NCBI RefSeq assembly: GCF_964340395.1
Contig: NC_135569.1
Location: 4,755,540-4,819,539, forward strand
Direction of reading: 5' to 3'
DNA from: Glandiceps talaboti
Lineage: Eukaryota > Hemichordata > Enteropneusta > Spengelidae
DNA: 64,000 nucleotides
Positions 15,301 to 25,783 of the stretch are shown here, piece after piece (position 1 is the first letter of the stretch; the number at the start of each line of letters is the position of its first letter). Under the pieces are notes generated by a model. That model had not been told where the DNA came from and did not search any database. It worked only from the letters and a program-made list of their open reading frames with translations. The position numbers and the translations under genes are program-made.

Positions 15301-18300
15301 TTTACAACAACTGCTGTGACAAACAAGCTCTCTCTATCATTAGTCTTGACTTGATATATTGGGTGCAGAGTGGACAGCATTTGGCAGTTCAAGAGTGGGT
15401 TCTAAACGGCGACATAACGGAAAGACCGATATCCATATGATTCAAATCTTATTCTTTGAACACTGAGTATTGTATGAATGATGACTTGATCATAAAGATC
15501 TTGTAGGGTTGTTAACTACAATAAGTTCAGTAAGATATTGAGGGGCGAGACCATTTAATGATTTATAGGTGAGAAGTAGAATTTTATACTGAATTCTGGT
15601 TTAAATATTTAATAAATAATAAAAATGTAATCAAATAATGTCAAACCATTTAGAGGTTCACACTGAACAACTTGTGTCATTAACTCTCAGGGGACTCTAA
15701 TCTTAATGTGACATACTAAAAACTAGTAGATAGTTTATGGTGGACCTTAAAATATGTTTGATTAGTTTCCAAGATAAGGGTTGCAAGGGCCAGCACTGTT
15801 CTCCACAGCCCATCTCTTTACAACTGCCACCGCCCCTTTACATTCCAGCCACTCGGAACTTTGATGTGTTCAGCCTGCTTTTGTTCTAAGCTGCTCAGAA
15901 CTTTCACGTGTTCAGCCCACGCTTGTTCAGAGACGGCTCCATTGTTTTACAAAGGTCCTTTATTTTTCAATTTTTAGTGCTAACCAGTGTTTCTTTTGAA
16001 ACAATGAAGTGGAAATTTCAATTACACACACTGTTGTCTGACAATTACATCAGTGCTAATTATGATTAGTTAGTTGGTTTAAGTCCTAATATAAGGTGCG
16101 ACTCAAAATAATAAACACAGTGTTCTCAACGAGGGGTTTTTGAGGAGTGCACCACCCCTCTGTTTTGCCATGATGAATTATGCTATTACTGAAGTTTGAA
16201 ATTGTGGAATTGAAGTAATTTGAAATTTTCTTTATATTTTTTTTCTCATTTGCTGAATGGATCATTGCCAAAAATAAGAATTAAATGATTGAAGTTTTTT
16301 TTAAATTTTCAATTGAAATGATGTTAACATTTTTTTCACTGACATAGGCAGCTTTGCTGTTGATATGCAAATTAATATGTAAATGAGGCAACCCCTCCAT
16401 TTGTCAAAATTGTGGAGAACCTTGAAACATATTTCACATCGCAAAAAATCAGTTACTTGATGATTCTTCTTGAGCAAATTGACAATTTTTGGTGTACATA
16501 CAGGAACAAATGGCCTATAATTTAGGAATCTCTAAAGCTACAAAATGTTGCAATACTGCTCTCAGTTGCATGGCAACAATCACATGACAAAATCATTCCT
16601 TTAATTAAGTTTGTTTACCAATCAAATATTTGCAAACTTTGTGCATCTAATCACAACTCATTACCATAAGTTACAGTCTACATTACCAAATATCCAAAAA
16701 AATATGTAAATTATTAAAAGAGAGTTTGTAACTTTTGTGAAAAAGGCATTGTCCAACTGCAGGCACTCTTATAATGAGTAAACAAATAACATACACTTGC
16801 ATAAATGTCACATACAATTTATGTTAACTTGTATTTTCAAATGAGAGCATAATCATACTAATTATATACCCTATGCTATACATGTAGCATTGGCAGGTAT
16901 ATGTATCTTCATTTTTGCAATCTTCATGCCATTTTTTGAATGCTCCTTAAAATGTTCATAAATTCAGATTATGAATATGTAGCTACAAATCTCATGGTTA
17001 CTAGGCAACAGAAAGAAGGGGTAAAAGTGGAATAGTTTCTGAAATAATCCATTATAATTTTGTTTTGGAACCACGCTAAAAATACCATCGGAACACTGGT
17101 AGGTAAAAATACCACCGGAACACTGGTAGGTAAAAATACCATCGGAACACTGGTAGGTAAAAAATACCATCGGAACACTGGTAGGTAAAAAATACCATCG
17201 GAACACTGGTAGGTAAAAAATACCATCGGAACACTGGTAGGTAAAAAATACCATCGGAACACTGGTAGGTAAAAAATACCATCGGAACATTGGTAGGTAA
17301 AAAATACCATCGGAACACTGGTAAATTTGAACGATTATCACCCATACAAAACATTGGTGAATATGTAATACTATTTGTTAACAAATAATTCACATCATTC
17401 AAGATATAAGTCATGAGTGAATACTTACACGGCCACTTATCTCTGACGGAAAAAAATAAGTCATGAGTGAGTTGACTGGATGACAGTGATAAATTGCGCC
17501 AAGTGCTTCGTCCTCCACGGATTCTCTATTCCGTACACAAAAATCTTTATATCTTGCATGTTCAGTAATTTTCTGTTCAATCTTGTGGATTGTTTGAAGG
17601 CGATCAGGAGTGAAAACGTTATCGTGTTCATGTCCCTTAGCTAAGTATACTATGTCCATCTTCCATCGCGGAACGCGGTACTTCAAAACCACATCGCGTT
17701 CTGTTCGTTCATGATCCGAGTACATCATTTCCATATTTGTAAATCTCTCGTGCAAGGTTTTGATGGACTTTTTCCATCTGTCCTTATTTGAATATGTAAA
17801 TTCGTCCAAGTGTTCGATTTCTCTTTTGTGTCGTGATGATAGGTCTTTGATAGCGGTGTCTACCATGTCTTGTCGTAGTGAACTCGGATGATTGGGTATT
17901 TGAAAGGCATCTAATGATATGTCAATTATAGGTTTTTCGTAATGAGCCAGTGCATGCCATACAAGTAACGTAATGGCAAGGATACATAGAATAAGTGTAC
18001 ACAAGCTCACAACAGGATTGGCAAAACATCTGCCGATGAAATACCAGATTTTTTTGACATGACAATGAGATGATTTAAAAGGATCGTGTCCATGTTCTAC
18101 TGAAGGCTGTGGATGCTCCCTTTCCTCTTGTGCCTCTCGTTCTTCTTGTTGCCTGGCAACCTGACGGCGATATAGTTCACCCTCATCTGGCTCATCATCT
18201 GAGCTTTGGTAATGATGATCATGTACTTGAAGTCTGTGTCCAGAGTGTGAAAATGTCACATCTTGTCGAAAGTCATCGTCTAGACGATCATAATGTCTAT

Positions 18301-18343
18301 ACTGTGTAAAATCACGAACTTCCGTGTCTCCAAGAAATGCCAT
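2382..18343 (-). CDS. disp: Dispatched homologue (Hedgehog release transporter), 16 coding exons
   Basis: Dispatched is an RND-type plasma-membrane transporter that releases lipid-modified Hedgehog. Exons in transcript order: 18343-17429, 15228-15088, 14691-14561, 13850-13579, 12587-12427, 11924-11794, 11557-11367, 11092-10907, 9909-9592, 8762-8523, 7941-7649, 6836-6698, 4983-4823, 4173-3900, 3459-3293, 2750-2382. All have GT-AG borders; the sum is 4089 bp, an unbroken frame of 1362 residues (family about 1200-1500). TM1 is near residues 109-132. The first loop has the family block CHPVNSL..YFFP. The sterol-sensing domain spans exons 4-6, with GVDD at 487-490 in TM4; TM10 has GSSVD (Asp 1218). 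These match the acidic residues of RND proton/ion relays. RHKR at 171-174 fits a furin site. Exon 10 adds a 10-cysteine follistatin/Kazal-like module (about 816-895) in loop 2. The start is the first ATG after a likely 5' UTR acceptor at about 18355. The last exon could splice again near 2405, but it reads to a stop. Confidence 0.93.
3529..3614. repeat. GCGCCCTC foldback repeat, copy 1
   Basis: Palindromic element of about 90 bp with ends TCGTGAC...GCCCTCA and TGAGGGCGCCCTGTCACG...CTTACAGAC. Relatives are at 35346-35446 and 54160-54256, and partial ones near 23335-23415. Confidence 0.6.
5319..5434. mobile_element. Short foldback element (MITE) in a disp intron
   Basis: Inverted repeats of about 29 bp: left TTACGGACAGGATATGGGTT..., right its complement ending CGCCGTAAAG. 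The shared core is ATATGGGTTTTGCAGACC. About 56 bp lie between the arms. Confidence 0.65.
5800..6611 (+). mobile_element. Pearl-like non-autonomous Helitron candidate
   Basis: About four and a half head-to-tail copies of a 150-bp unit (CAGCCATATTGGATCGTATC at 5951, 6102, 6252, 6403) are followed by an ACGG microsatellite (6518-6566). A short unique end follows with hairpin CGGAC-TTC-GTCCG and then CTAAT, as at Helitron 3' ends (CTRR before T). Core tandem repeats, ACGG microsatellite and hairpin tail are the layout described for bivalve pearl elements. The left boundary is not resolved; it may reach into 5470-5800. It sits in a disp intron. Confidence 0.6.
6900..7095 (+). repeat. 67-bp tandem repeat, three units
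   Basis: Unit contains CTATCAACTTAAAGGA.AAGTCC...CACTTGTATTGATTACTG. The same unit recurs twice at 60922-61055, so it is a dispersed family that forms short arrays. Confidence 0.75.
7240..7615 (+). repeat. 65-bp minisatellite, about six units
   Basis: CATAGAGAAAGTGCTTTACT recurs every 65 bp (7261, 7326, 7391 ...). The array ends about 35 bp from the donor of disp exon 11 at 7649, inside the following intron. Confidence 0.85.
8206..8484. mobile_element. MITE family A, copy 1
   Basis: The ends are inverted repeats TAAGATAG...CTATCTTA, extending to AAACTAAAACTATTG with mismatches. Length is 279 bp with a possible TA target duplication, as in Tc1/mariner-type elements. Internal marker: ACTAATCACCCTGTGATCA-like sequence. 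Further copies lie at 21870-22476, 26850-27060 (partial) and 36674-37093. Confidence 0.75.
9000..9540. repeat. Diverged duplicated block in a disp intron
   Basis: Sequence around 9020-9125 (GCTTGCAGTGATTTCTGCTG ... CATGCAAAT) resembles 9400-9480 (GCTTGCAGTGTTTTCTGTTG ... CATGCAAAT). Open minus-strand frames cross both, but the GTAAGT donor at 9586-9591 places them in the intron. Confidence 0.55.
10036..10300 (+). repeat. Dispersed repeat E, copy 1
   Basis: About 260 bp shared in opposite orientation with 26163-26418 (common blocks GCGCCCTC.CTCAAATTGGGG and CATGTATACCCCCAAGGTAC). In a disp intron. No coding signal. Confidence 0.7.
11232..11402. repeat. 57-bp triplication of the exon 7 donor edge of disp
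   Basis: Three units, starts 11232, 11289 and 11346. On the minus strand each carries the exon end GATATTGA.GACAGTGGAGTTG and its GTAAGT donor. Only the 11346 unit joins the real exon. Confidence 0.85.
12185..12360 (+). repeat. CA microsatellite in a disp intron
   Basis: Mostly ACACAC with GAATACATA interruptions; the open frames across it are repeat artefacts. Confidence 0.9.
17076..17325 (+). repeat. Minisatellite of about 29-30 bp in disp intron 1
   Basis: AATACCATCGGAACACTGGT followed by AGGTAAAA, about nine copies in direct contact, with one or two A length changes between copies. Confidence 0.9.
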
Positions 18344-18654
18344 CTTCCAACACGCTGCAAAGATACAAAAAGATAATCAATAAGATGAATGTATACATCT
18401 GAGCATGCCCAAGATGCTCTATCATTTAATACCCCATCCATTATGGCACAGACCTATAACAGCACAATGACCCATTATACTTCAAACAGAATCAAGTGAA
18501 GAAGGGTAATAGACAAGGTAAAATTTACATTTTTTTTCCATTTCATATGCCCATATAACTCATTAATTCTCTGATGAGAAGTCATCCTCCACAGGCTTTG
18601 AAGGCACCCAAATGACTATCTCAAAAAAGATAACGAATACACACACAACACATT

Positions 18655-18770
18655 CAGTGATTGGCTTATATCACGTCACATGGTATGGACTAGTGACCTC
18701 AATTAGCATAGCATGGGCACTAATGTATTCTATTTTCCCTAGGGTACTAATATAAAGTCATACATGGGTG
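18655..18770 (+). repeat. Dispersed repeat shared with 40985-41085
   Basis: Common blocks CAGTGATTGGCTTA, TATCAC.TCACATG.TATGGAC, GTGACCTCAATT.GCATA and GGGCACTA. The 18344-20545 spacer otherwise holds a C run near 19150 and no coding signal. Confidence 0.5.
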
Positions 18771-19657
18771 ATTTGCTTTGACTATTGACAGAATGAGAGT
18801 CCCATCTTGCTGAAAGTCATCGGCAACATTATGTGAACACTTGCTTGGTCTTATTTGGGGCACTAGAAGACATCATGATATTACCCCTTCTGCTGTTATG
18901 TAGCAACTGATTTATCTTGGCTTTTAGCCAGGGGTGGGGGAAATAGTCACTACATAGTACATAACAGCCCTAAGGGTAACAGACGTCTACTAGTCGTGAC
19001 CACATTGCCAGGATATTTAAATTAAGTGTTAACTTCTTCATTGGAATAACTTAATTCAGTGTTTATCATACACTGAACTTTTGATCTCGCTCCATGGCTA
19101 CATATTATACTCATAACAATGATCATAATTTATACCTCCCTCTTTACAATAGATGACCCCCCCCCCCCCCCCCTAAACAATTCAACAGTACCAGTTCACA
19201 GAGGTCAAGTACGTGTTGTGTCTGATCATGGATGTATTTAGGTCGTGGTCATGGTCAGATGTAGCTACACAGCATCCTTTTTCCTTTTGTAGTTCAGTGA
19301 CATTGTACCAGTGTTGTGGCGAAAAGGTTGAATATTTAGTTCTAAATTCCAACAATGTAGGAAACGACTGGGCGAGTTGATCTTACATGTAAAAATGAAA
19401 ATGTTGAAACGTTTCTCTCGTACCGGATGTAGACAGTGGTGGAATGTTGTGATTTTGATAATATCGTCTAAAATCCACACAAGGTAGACACATCATTTTA
19501 CATGTAAACATTACAATTCGATAATTATATAATTTACAATAATGAAATGTCTAGCCTAGATAGACTCTTGACGTGCCAAGTAATGTCATAGTTTTGCCGT
19601 TGGGCATAAAGTTCGCCATTAAAATCACACCACCGACACTATTTACATGTATTTACC

Positions 19658-19751
19658 TAGTCCTGCTTACATGACGGTGCACGAGTCTGGAGGGGGAGGG
19701 ACAATTGTCAGAATCGAGTCCCGAATTCCTCCGTATGCAAGCAGGACTAGT
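19658..19751. mobile_element. Small foldback element
   Basis: CTAGTCCTGCTT and its exact complement AAGCAGGACTAG end a 93-bp segment; pairing extends inward imperfectly (CATGACGG / CCGTATG). Confidence 0.55.
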
Positions 19752-20545
19752 ATTTACCATACTCCATGCAGTCTAACCGGGAAGTTCCAGCGACGATGTA
19801 CCTTTTACGATTGTCAACATCGACTGTCTGGCCGGTGATGAATCACATGTGTAGCATTGTTTAGGTCTATGTTTCCCATATCGGGTTTACAAAAATATAG
19901 CCTTTAAATTTCCGCTCATTTAGAATAACACTGGGTCATAAATGGGCAAACGTGATCTCCTTTTTATTGTTATTGGGTGCTTCTCGTCTTGCCGGCTTTG
20001 TACAATGTCGGCGGTTTAAAACCATTTTTCGATTTCGGAGTCATGATGTATGTTGCTTACTTGATCACCACGCCGTCCGATTTCAACATAACAAGAGCTC
20101 CATTATTCAACAACAAAATGGAAGTCGTACTTCACTCTAGTAATTTTCAGCTTCGGGGGTTATGATATGAAGTCAGACATATTGTTTTTTTAGGTTTGAC
20201 CTCGCAGCTCGTACGTTTTAACATGCCTGGCCACCATATTGGCTTTTGTGATTTTACAATGCAAGAGCACAAAAGTTATTAAAACGCCAAATGCCACGGT
20301 TCGAACTGTAACATGTTGTGTCGAGTATATTCGAACTGATTGAACACCATATATTTGATGTTATAGCTCTCTGATACATGGATTTTTAGCTAATCGATCG
20401 ACGAAAGGAAATGTTGTTGAACGTGGTCGCCGCCGCGCCGATCGATCAGCTGTGCTATACGTAAACAAACTCTGGCGTTTTTGCGCGTTGAAACGTCGTG
20501 TCGATGTCAAATGTATTGAAAATATTACTGTACTAATATACTTAC

Positions 20546-20850
20546 CTTTGCTTGTTTGCAAGGGACCTTTAAGACTTAAGGAACTGTAAATGACACTAAC
20601 AAGGCATGGAAACTCGTGTATTAGATGTTAGTACGACATTTTCTTTGGTGCCACTCAATGACTTCTCCCTTTGTTACGATATTTCCCTTTTACTTGATAG
20701 ATTGAACTGTTTACAGCGCCCCCACAGTTGAGCACATTATTGCCGGATCCGGCCCTGGGCCAGCCAACCGGATCAACAACGCGTTTACAATGTGTACACA
20801 CGTTTACTTCACTTGTTGAAGTGTTGACAGTAAAGTAGATGAATATTTAC
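20546..20850 (-). promoter_or_regulatory. Probable 5' UTR exon edge and promoter of disp
   Basis: A TTTGCAG acceptor sits just upstream of the disp start codon, so the 5' UTR is probably split. The best upstream donor on this strand is G|GTAAGTA with its exon edge at 20546. The sequence beyond it to about 20850 is the most GC- and CpG-rich stretch nearby (GGATCCGGCCCTGGGCC). This assignment is inferred; the transcription start is not visible. Confidence 0.35.
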
Positions 20851-21869
20851 GACCAGTGTGCGGAGATATAAACTGTGACCATTCATACATTTCCCAGACT
20901 TTTTATGCTCCAAACAAGGTCTCTAGACTCTTTGCACCCAAATCATACACAATTAACATGACTCCTGACCTAGCTGGCAATAATATTGTAGCATTTGTTG
21001 CTTTTGAAGTTTTGTTTGTTTTTGAGCGCTTTTCCTTCTGTCGCAGCTACTTCTGTCTTAAACCAGGAAATAAAATGAGAATTCGAATTTGTTCACACAT
21101 GTATCAACAAACAGTACAGTACACACCGGTAGTCTATTTACTATACCCTGTACATTGGGCTAATAGTTTTCAATGATCTTTCTCCCCATATATAATCAAA
21201 TGGACCTAAGCTACCGAAATCTAGCTCAATATCCTACTGAGGAAATGGTGAACAGCGTATTTACTACAAACTAAATATCAAGTTTGAAAGCAAGTCACAT
21301 TACATAAGAATGCAATAATTACATCATCACATTAATGCTCCAATAGCATTAAAATACTGCTGTCAATGGTAAGAACAGAATGTTGTGCTAGGTGTTTGAC
21401 TATACAGTGGAGAGAGATTACAGAAAACTGAGCCAAACATGTAAGTTCAAGACTAAGTAAACAGCACCCGATACAAAATACTGTCATGCCATTGTTTAAA
21501 TTCAGTAAACAGTGCCCTCTACAGGTCACTGTCAACTCTACAAGAGTCTAGATTTTTGCACACTATCAAAGAATGGACAAGGACAGAGATTTGTGTTGTT
21601 GTTTTTTTAATTGTGTATTTGTTGTTTGCTTTACCCAAACAAACAGAGAACTATTCTGTATTAATTCATACATTACAAGTCTTTCAAAAAGCTAAATATA
21701 ACAATAAAACAACTATACACTCTAAGCATAGACCCTTGGATCCACCAAGATTGGTGGAGGGTCTATGCTCTATGGGAACATTTCCAGTTCAAATCTTGAA
21801 GTCTTGATTACAATTCTCAGAAGCAAGTTGACTCACGATATTGCTATGGAAAATTAGCTACAGGAAAAG

Positions 21870-22476
21870 TAAGATAGACACAAACTAAAACTACTGTTGT
21901 AGTACATACACAATATCACAAGTGGATGATAGCGATGCCTTAATTATGTAGATATAATCACCCTGTAATCAAGATAGTGTAGACACTGAATGAGATTTAC
22001 TGTGCACCCACTTGAGGGACACTTGCTATCAGAAATACCACCCTACTATGAGTGTAAATGATCACCAGAAGTCGATAGCTTAAAGTGGCCATATGGATGA
22101 GGATTTGATATTTATTTTGGATTTTTAATTTATAAAACAATTTTATCATGGCTTCCTACTTGAAAAATCAATGTGAAACAACATATGCCAAGTCTTTGTT
22201 TGTAACTCAATAAATTGGAAAAGCTTAATAAACGTGTAAAATCTTTGTTATTGTACGTACAATAACAAACTTTTTACGTATGTTTTAGCTTTTTGCTAAG
22301 TATTGAGTTACAAACAAAGACTTGGCATATGTTGTTTCACATTGATTTTTCAAGTAGGAAGCCATGATAAAATTGTTTTATAAATTAAAAATCCAAAATA
22401 AATACCCAATTCTCATCCATATGGCCACTTTAATATCAACATGCTTCAATGATAGTTTTAGTTTGTCTCTGTGTTA
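21870..22476. mobile_element. MITE family A, copy 2, split by a MITE-B insertion
   Basis: The left end is TAAGATAGACACAAACTAAA and the right end is TAGTTTTAGTTTGTCTCTG. The copy is interrupted at a TTAA by a 350-bp palindromic element (22080-22433), which shows that family A inserted first. Confidence 0.75.
22080..22433. mobile_element. MITE family B, copy 1 (TTAA target, long palindrome)
   Basis: A near-perfect foldback whose arms of about 150 bp start AAGTGGCCATAT at both ends, flanked by TTAA as in piggyBac-type insertions. The centre is TTGTTATTGTACGTACAATAACAA. Other copies are at 27900-28151 (partial) and 40345-40701. Confidence 0.8.
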
Positions 22477-23439
22477 GATTCCCTCTAGTTGATCTGCCAT
22501 TGCCATACGACAAGTCAAGACACACAGTGGGGAATGTCACTGCAAATAAAGGCATGTTCTTAAATTTCAGATTCTGGAGAATCATTTCATGACTTCACAT
22601 TACGTACATTTCACACAATTACCAAGAAACACCCAAGTTCTGATTACTTCGGATGAGCTCTCAGAATACCCATGGTTCATCCCATAACTATGCATATTTA
22701 TGAAGTCCCATGATGCAACAGTGATCCAGTGTGAGAACACTGAAGGTAAACTGGGGTTGCAATCATGTGAAATTTATGCGAAGTGAAATTATGAAGTGAC
22801 TCTCCCAGACCCAAAGTTGATGAATTCGCCTTTATTTCCCGGAGTGGTGTTCAACTTTAAATTGAACCGTTTCAGGTCATTGTTCCTGAGACAGTGCTCT
22901 ATTTTAGTCATGTTTCATTTCATAGAGTTCACTATTAAGTCATCTTTGAATAATCGAGGCGTTATGACTACGATATCTGCCTCTTAATTATCTGCCTTGA
23001 AGGAAAGTCATTGAAACTCATATAGCATAGAGCACCCTCAACAGTTACAACCTGTCATTATCCATCAGCAAACTGACCAATCACAGAGTTCCTTTCATAC
23101 TTTCAATGTTAACTGCTTTTCCAATATGGCTGCCTACGTTTATCAATTTCACTTCAAAGTTTTAGAAAGGTGACATAAAGATGTTACAACTTCTTCAAAA
23201 GCAAAGCATCCAAAACAGGTTGAACGAAGAAAAATATTGGGACATAACAACTAACTGTTATATATTAATGTCATGAAATTAATATTATGTCAAAATCATA
23301 ATAAAAGAATCATTTGTGGATAGACGCATTATGATACACGTGTCATGCCATGCCTATCTGATGCACGAGAGCGCTCCGTCATGGCATACCTTACAGACGC
23401 ATTGTTAAGATGTGTCATGCCATGCCTATCTGATGCACG

Positions 23440-23850
23440 AGGGCAGTGTGGTATGACACCTGACCTGAAATAACACATCTGACCCATGGCATGATACCTG
23501 ACCCAAAAGATGACATTTGACACGTTATGACAAATGACTCAGGTATGACCTGATCTATGGTATGACAAATGACTCAAGTATGACCTGACCTATGGTATGA
23601 CATATGACCCAAAACATGACATCTGACCCATAGTAAGATACTGGAATTGAAATATGACCCATGGCATGATACCTGACCTGAAATGACACCTGACCCAAAG
23701 TATGATACCTGACAACAAATTACATCTGACCCTTTACGACGCTTCACTTGATTTCATCTGACATCTGACCCATAGTATGATACCCGACATGAAAAGACAT
23801 CTCACCCTTTAGTATACTTTACTTGATGTCACCTAACCCATAAAATGACC
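23440..23850 (+). repeat. Irregular TGACCTGAC-rich repeat
   Basis: Many short units such as TATGACCTGACC.ATGGTATGA and TGACACCTGACCC. The spacer 22480-24330 shows no gene. Confidence 0.7.
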
Positions 23851-24329
23851 TGTATCTAAATCTGGATACTAAAAACATAGCGCCAATGGCATTGTAGCAC
23901 AACTGTAGAATTTAGCAACAACTGGAGGGTTTGATTACTGGGACATCATTCAGTCGCAGTAATTTGATTCATACTCATCACGGTTGTCACACAGGTAGAA
24001 GACACTGTTGCTGGTTTGTTGCCACGGGCATGTTTGTGGTTGGTATGTATATTTTTGTATATATTTTAGAATGTGCATTCACTTGACTACCCCTAGTATA
24101 TTTTAAGATAGGAGTTTTTGACTAAAAACGTGCAGATTAACAATTTAGTAATAATTTGTGGAACAGTTTTTAATCAGGGAACCTCAAAAACATTCAAACC
24201 AAATTTCAGACTCATTCATCATTTTTTTTTTGGGTGTGTTTTATTTTCTTGAAACCAAAAATCACATCTTTTTAGATAATATGATAATCTCGTTTTGAAC
24301 ATTTGCTCACCTTGACACAAATTATTACC

Positions 24330-24620
24330 ACACCCTATTACAGATCTATAGCGACATAATAGCCCTTTACTTCCTCAACTCCCTGGGGAGCATACAATCC
24401 ATTCCAGCCTCTATAAGCGCATGGGATTAAAACACTCACATTACAACCTCTATCCTATCAGGTCCCCAATTATACAGCTGGGTTGACTGAGGCACAATTG
24501 TGGTTCAAATCTTGCCCAAGGACTTTAGCCATTCAGAAACAAACGGCAGCGACGGGGCTCAAACCTGCAACCTGCAGATTCAAAGCCGTCCACTCTAACC
24601 ATTCGTCCATCATGATTCCA
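24330..24620 (-). mobile_element. Deu-domain SINE, copy 1
   Basis: On the minus strand the head is tRNA-like (A-box-like TGGTTAGAGTGG, B-box-like GGTTTGAGCCCC). A Deu domain follows (TTGTGCCTCAGTCAACCCAG, CTGTATAATTGGGGACCTGA). The 3' tail seen in copy 2 is missing here. Confidence 0.75.
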
Positions 24621-24886
24621 CATCTACTGGTACACAGACATCCATACACACAGACACTTTACCATGACTATAGCACTACTGTACCGCTGCTCAGTGCTAA
24701 CAAATTGTATTTGAACATGACAAGGAAATACATTGTTCATCCCTGATAGTAATAACAGAATATAGAACTTTGACATCACAAGAAAAAAGTTACATATTGA
24801 AGCTAGAGATAATCAGATTACATAGAGTTGATTTATGAAAAAATAATAATAAATACACAGTTTTTGAATTCATCATATTTTCTTAA

Positions 24887-25747
24887 TTAAAGCCACACTA
24901 GCTGCAACTGGGATGTGTTTTTTTGAAAATTTGTTTTGAAAATGTTTTCTTAGGTACAATAACTTTCGTGTAATATCATACACCGTGAACAGTATTGCAT
25001 AACCCGTGGGTAAAGACATTTTTTGTAGCTGTATACATGAAAATCAAATCAAGTTGATTTTTGGGTGCGGACCCAAAAATCAGTGCCCTCAATGGCGATC
25101 ATGATTTCAACCTGTTTCTGTACTGCTTATGGATAATATACATTACGCTATAAAAAAAAGAATTGTTTCTGGTCAGGACATTTTGTCTAAAGTGGTGCGA
25201 TGATGCAATTTTTTTTTTTTTTTTTTTTATTCTCAACAAACCTGTCACTTATCTACTATTTATGACAGTTACTGTTCTTTTTATTTAGTACTTTAGAGCA
25301 AGTGTGTATGTAGGGCAAACGTTATTTGTTTGTTCATGCTTGCCTCTGCAGTTGTCTTCACTAAAGTAGGGAGGGTTATTTTTTTTGTTTCCCCTGGATG
25401 TGCAGACTGCATGGGCTTGAAAAACAATTCTTTCTTTTTTGGCCTTAACATAGAAAATGTGTAATCATTGGTATTTTAACACTTTCCAGTGAATATATTG
25501 TGGTTGCCTGATTGGAAAAATGGTAGTCCAGTTATGCCAGTACAGTTTGAACATGGTGACAGATTCAAAATCAATGCTCAAGATTTAAACTTGCTACTAC
25601 TACTACTACACTACCGACAGACTCTAGTAATATTAACACTAATTAACAAATACACTGTCTTTGTATAAATAATCGACCAATTTTTAGTGAATATATCTTT
25701 GATTGTTTAATGAAAAAAAAGTGCCAGTTGCAGCTAGAGTAGGTTAA
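24887..25747. mobile_element. TTAA-flanked element, about 860 bp
   Basis: TTAA and inverted repeats (CTAGCTGCAACTGG at 24898, CCAGTTGCAGCTAG at 25725) bound sequence without a long ORF. piggyBac-type target choice suggests a non-autonomous DNA transposon. It ends less than 40 bp from the MLF-A stop codon, so it may supply the 3' UTR. Confidence 0.5.
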
Positions 25748-25783
25748 GATGTACATATATAAACTAAATGTTCACATTTTTCA

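Noticed and set aside
17089-17320. Regular direct repeats resembling a CRISPR array
   Set aside because: The units touch each other with no spacers, and this is a eukaryotic intron; it is a minisatellite.
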